From the NCBI GenBank assembly GCA_946491675.1, contig CAMLYN010000059.1, forward strand, positions 1 through 6,831: a stretch of DNA of 6,831 nt, given 5' to 3'. This DNA comes from an uncultured Mycoplasmatota bacterium (GTDB taxonomy: Bacteria; Bacillota_I; Bacilli_A; RF39; UBA660). Below the pieces are notes generated by a model. That model searched no databases, was not told the origin of the DNA, and worked only from the letters and a program-made list of their open reading frames with translations. Numbering within the stretch: position 1 is the stretch's first letter; each line of letters opens with the position of its first letter. This document shows positions 6,002-6,831 of this stretch, in pieces. The position numbers and the translations under genes are program-made.

Positions 6002-6655
6002 TTATTCTTTTATTTTAAAACCAATTCCCCAAACAGACTCAATATAATCATTTTTTGAAAAACGTTTTATTTTCTTTCTAATATTACTTATATGTACTTT
6101 TAAAGAATTTTCATCACCATCATCGGTATCATTACTAATTAAATCTAATAATTTAGTTTTTGTAACTACCATTTTAGTATTTAAAAGTAATTGTTTTAAA
6201 ATAGCATATTCTGTTTTGGTCAGTTTAACTTTTTCTTTATTAACCAACAGAGTTTGATAATCATTTAAAAGATGCAATTCTTTGTAAATTAAATCATGAT
6301 TTGAATTACTTGTACGTAATTGGACTTTAATTCTCGCTAATAATTCATCTTTATCAAATGGTTTTGTTATATAATCATTTGCACCACTTAATAAGCAATT
6401 CACTTTATCAGTAGGATTTAATTTAGCACTTAATACAATTATTGGAATATGATTTACTTTTTCTATAATTTTTTCTCCATTTAACCCTGGCAACATGAGA
6501 TCTAATAAAACTAAATCTATTCGTTCTGAATCTAATATTCTAATTGCTTCCGTGCCTGAATAAGCATCAATAACAGTATAATTTTCTTTTTTTAAAATTT
6601 CATCCAATATAGAATGAATACTCTCATCATCTTCCACAATCAAAATTTTTTTCAA
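6002..6655 (-). CDS. OmpR/PhoB-family response regulator
   Basis: A 217-residue DNA-binding response regulator and first gene of the transporter-kinase operon. The receiver domain (1 to about 112) has D9/D10, phosphoacceptor D52 in LLDLMLP, S76 in VLSAK and K98-P99 in YITKPF. The C-terminal winged helix (about 125-217) has LTKTEYAILKQLL, the recognition-helix region ENSLKVHISNIRKKI and the closing wing WGIGFKIKE. Its partner is probably the kinase at 3296-4177. The frame opens at a GTG (6664), but AGAGGTGA (6661-6668) lies over it. The TTG at 6655 is correctly spaced and gives the classic MKKILIVEDD start, so I chose it. The 79-nt gap to the ATPase contains tandem boxes it may bind. Function: probably transcriptional control of the adjacent peptide transporter. 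Confidence 0.93.
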   Translation of the reverse strand: MKKILIVEDDESIHSILDEILKKENYTVIDAYSGTEAIRILDSERIDLVLLDLMLPGLNGEKIIEKVNHIPIIVLSAKLNPTDKVNCLLSGANDYITKPFDKDELLARIKVQLRTSNSNHDLIYKELHLLNDYQTLLVNKEKVKLTKTEYAILKQLLLNTKMVVTKTKLLDLISNDTDDGDENSLKVHISNIRKKIKRFSKNDYIESVWGIGFKIKE

Positions 6656-6660
6656 AATAA

Positions 6661-6668
6661 TCACCTCT
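6661..6668 (-). promoter_or_regulatory. Ribosome binding site deciding the response regulator start (TTG)
   Basis: AGAGGTGA on the minus strand. Its AGGTG core is 6 nt from the TTG at 6655, whereas the GTG at 6664 lies within the site itself. A TTG start may keep regulator levels low. Confidence 0.6.
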
Positions 6669-6704
6669 GTTTGCTTATATAATTATATCATGAAAAAAGC
6701 AAAC
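6669..6704. repeat. Inverted repeat GTTTGCTT/AAGCAAAC flanking the -10
   Basis: Perfect 8-bp arms at 6669-6676 and 6697-6704 are separated by 20 bp. The gap contains a 12-bp AT palindrome (ATATAATTATAT, 6677-6688) that includes the -10. The promoter-distal arm lies in the spacer region and the other arm at or just after the predicted start, so it could act as a DNA operator rather than an RNA hairpin. The binding protein is unknown. Confidence 0.4.
6682..6687 (-). promoter_or_regulatory. Probable -10 of the response regulator operon
   Basis: TATAAT on the minus strand, about 27 nt upstream of the TTG start, with a predicted transcript start near 6675. The -35 position (17 bp upstream) reads TTTCTA, a poor match; a TTGATT exists but is 21 bp away. 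The promoter may be weak or may need an activator. Confidence 0.5.
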
Positions 6705-6728
6705 TAGAAATCAAGTTTCAGTAGTTCA

Positions 6729-6758
6729 TAAAAAAAGATTAATCAAAAAATTAATCTT
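6729..6758 (-). terminator. Rho-independent terminator of the gene entering from the right
   Basis: On the minus strand a perfect 9-bp stem (AAGATTAAT at 6758-6750, ATTAATCTT at 6743-6735) has a 6-nt loop (TTTTTG) and is followed by a run of seven T, counting the last two bases of the stem. The TAA stop of the partial gene (6751-6753) lies in the rising arm. Confidence 0.85.
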
Positions 6759-6831
6759 CACATGTTCCACCATTATTTTCAAAATATTTTTCAATATTTT
6801 CTATACTGTGGTCAATATTTGCCCAATCGGT
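6751..6831 (-). CDS. C-terminal 26 codons of an unidentified gene (cut by window edge)
   Basis: An open frame enters from the right edge and ends at TAA (6751-6753). The visible residues are hydrophilic and acidic, including DWANIDHSIENIEKYFENN and the C-terminus GGTCED, probably one helix followed by a short tail with one cysteine. I do not recognise the family. That it is coding is supported by the terminator whose stem overlaps the stop codon, the same arrangement as at the end of the BceB gene. The 26 codons are too few for a confident call. Confidence 0.6.
   Translation of the reverse strand, partial: TDWANIDHSIENIEKYFENNGGTCED

Noticed and set aside
6751..6831. Double-glycine-like NNGG near the end of the partial gene, as in a bacteriocin leader
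   Set aside because: Only four residues follow the GG before the stop codon, so there is no core peptide.
1..6831. Absence of TGA among the seven visible stop codons, hinting at a UGA-Trp code
   Set aside because: Tryptophan is encoded by TGG (for example in the VSWSD stretch of the permease), and in such AT-rich DNA seven TAA/TAG stops are not remarkable.
1..6831. CRISPR arrays, insertion sequences, tRNA or rRNA genes
   Set aside because: No spaced repeats of 24 bp or more, no transposase frame with terminal repeats, and no tRNA-like or rRNA-like GC-rich stretch were seen on either strand.

Overview
The window is very AT-rich, gene-dense DNA in which every gene I can support reads on the minus strand. 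The gene families, the purine-rich Shine-Dalgarno sites, the short U-tracted hairpin terminators and the standard genetic code (Trp is TGG, all visible stops are TAA or TAG) point to a low-G+C Gram-positive bacterium (Firmicutes: Clostridia or Bacilli/Erysipelotrichia-like). I cannot name a species. The content looks like a peptide-antibiotic defence island: two different ABC transporter modules, each with two-component regulator genes beside it.

In the direction of transcription (right to left): (i) positions 6751-6831 hold the last 26 codons of an unidentified gene, closed by a strong terminator. (ii) An operon of four genes follows: an OmpR-family response regulator (6002-6655), a BcrA/LanF-type ABC ATPase (5008-5922), an ABC-2 type permease (4194-5015) and a small single-TM histidine kinase (3296-4177), ending at a terminator (3241-3273). 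(iii) A BceAB-type detoxification transporter follows: ATPase (2404-3168) and ten-TM FtsX-type permease with a large extracellular domain (441-2414), ending at a terminator (415-449). (iv) The left edge has the N-terminal 127 codons of a BceR-like response regulator (1-382). Its partner kinase is presumably beyond the edge.

The intergenic DNA carries regulatory signals. The bceAB promoter has a perfect inverted repeat TTACA-N4-TGTAA (3221-3234), the known operator type of BceR-like regulators, directly upstream of a weak -35. This links the left-edge regulator to bceAB. In the gap between the response regulator and the BcrA-like ATPase there are four tandem TTAACT-type boxes at an exact 11-bp period (5960-5998), directly upstream of a -10. 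They look like a PhoB/PhoP-style site where the operon's own regulator could control its transporter. The working model is two parallel sense-and-defend circuits: regulator/kinase plus BcrA-type transporter, and BceRS plus BceAB transporter.

Four genes in the middle operon have longer upstream reading frames that begin at TTG, GTG or an upstream ATG. Shine-Dalgarno placement shows that the internal starts used here are the likely real ones.
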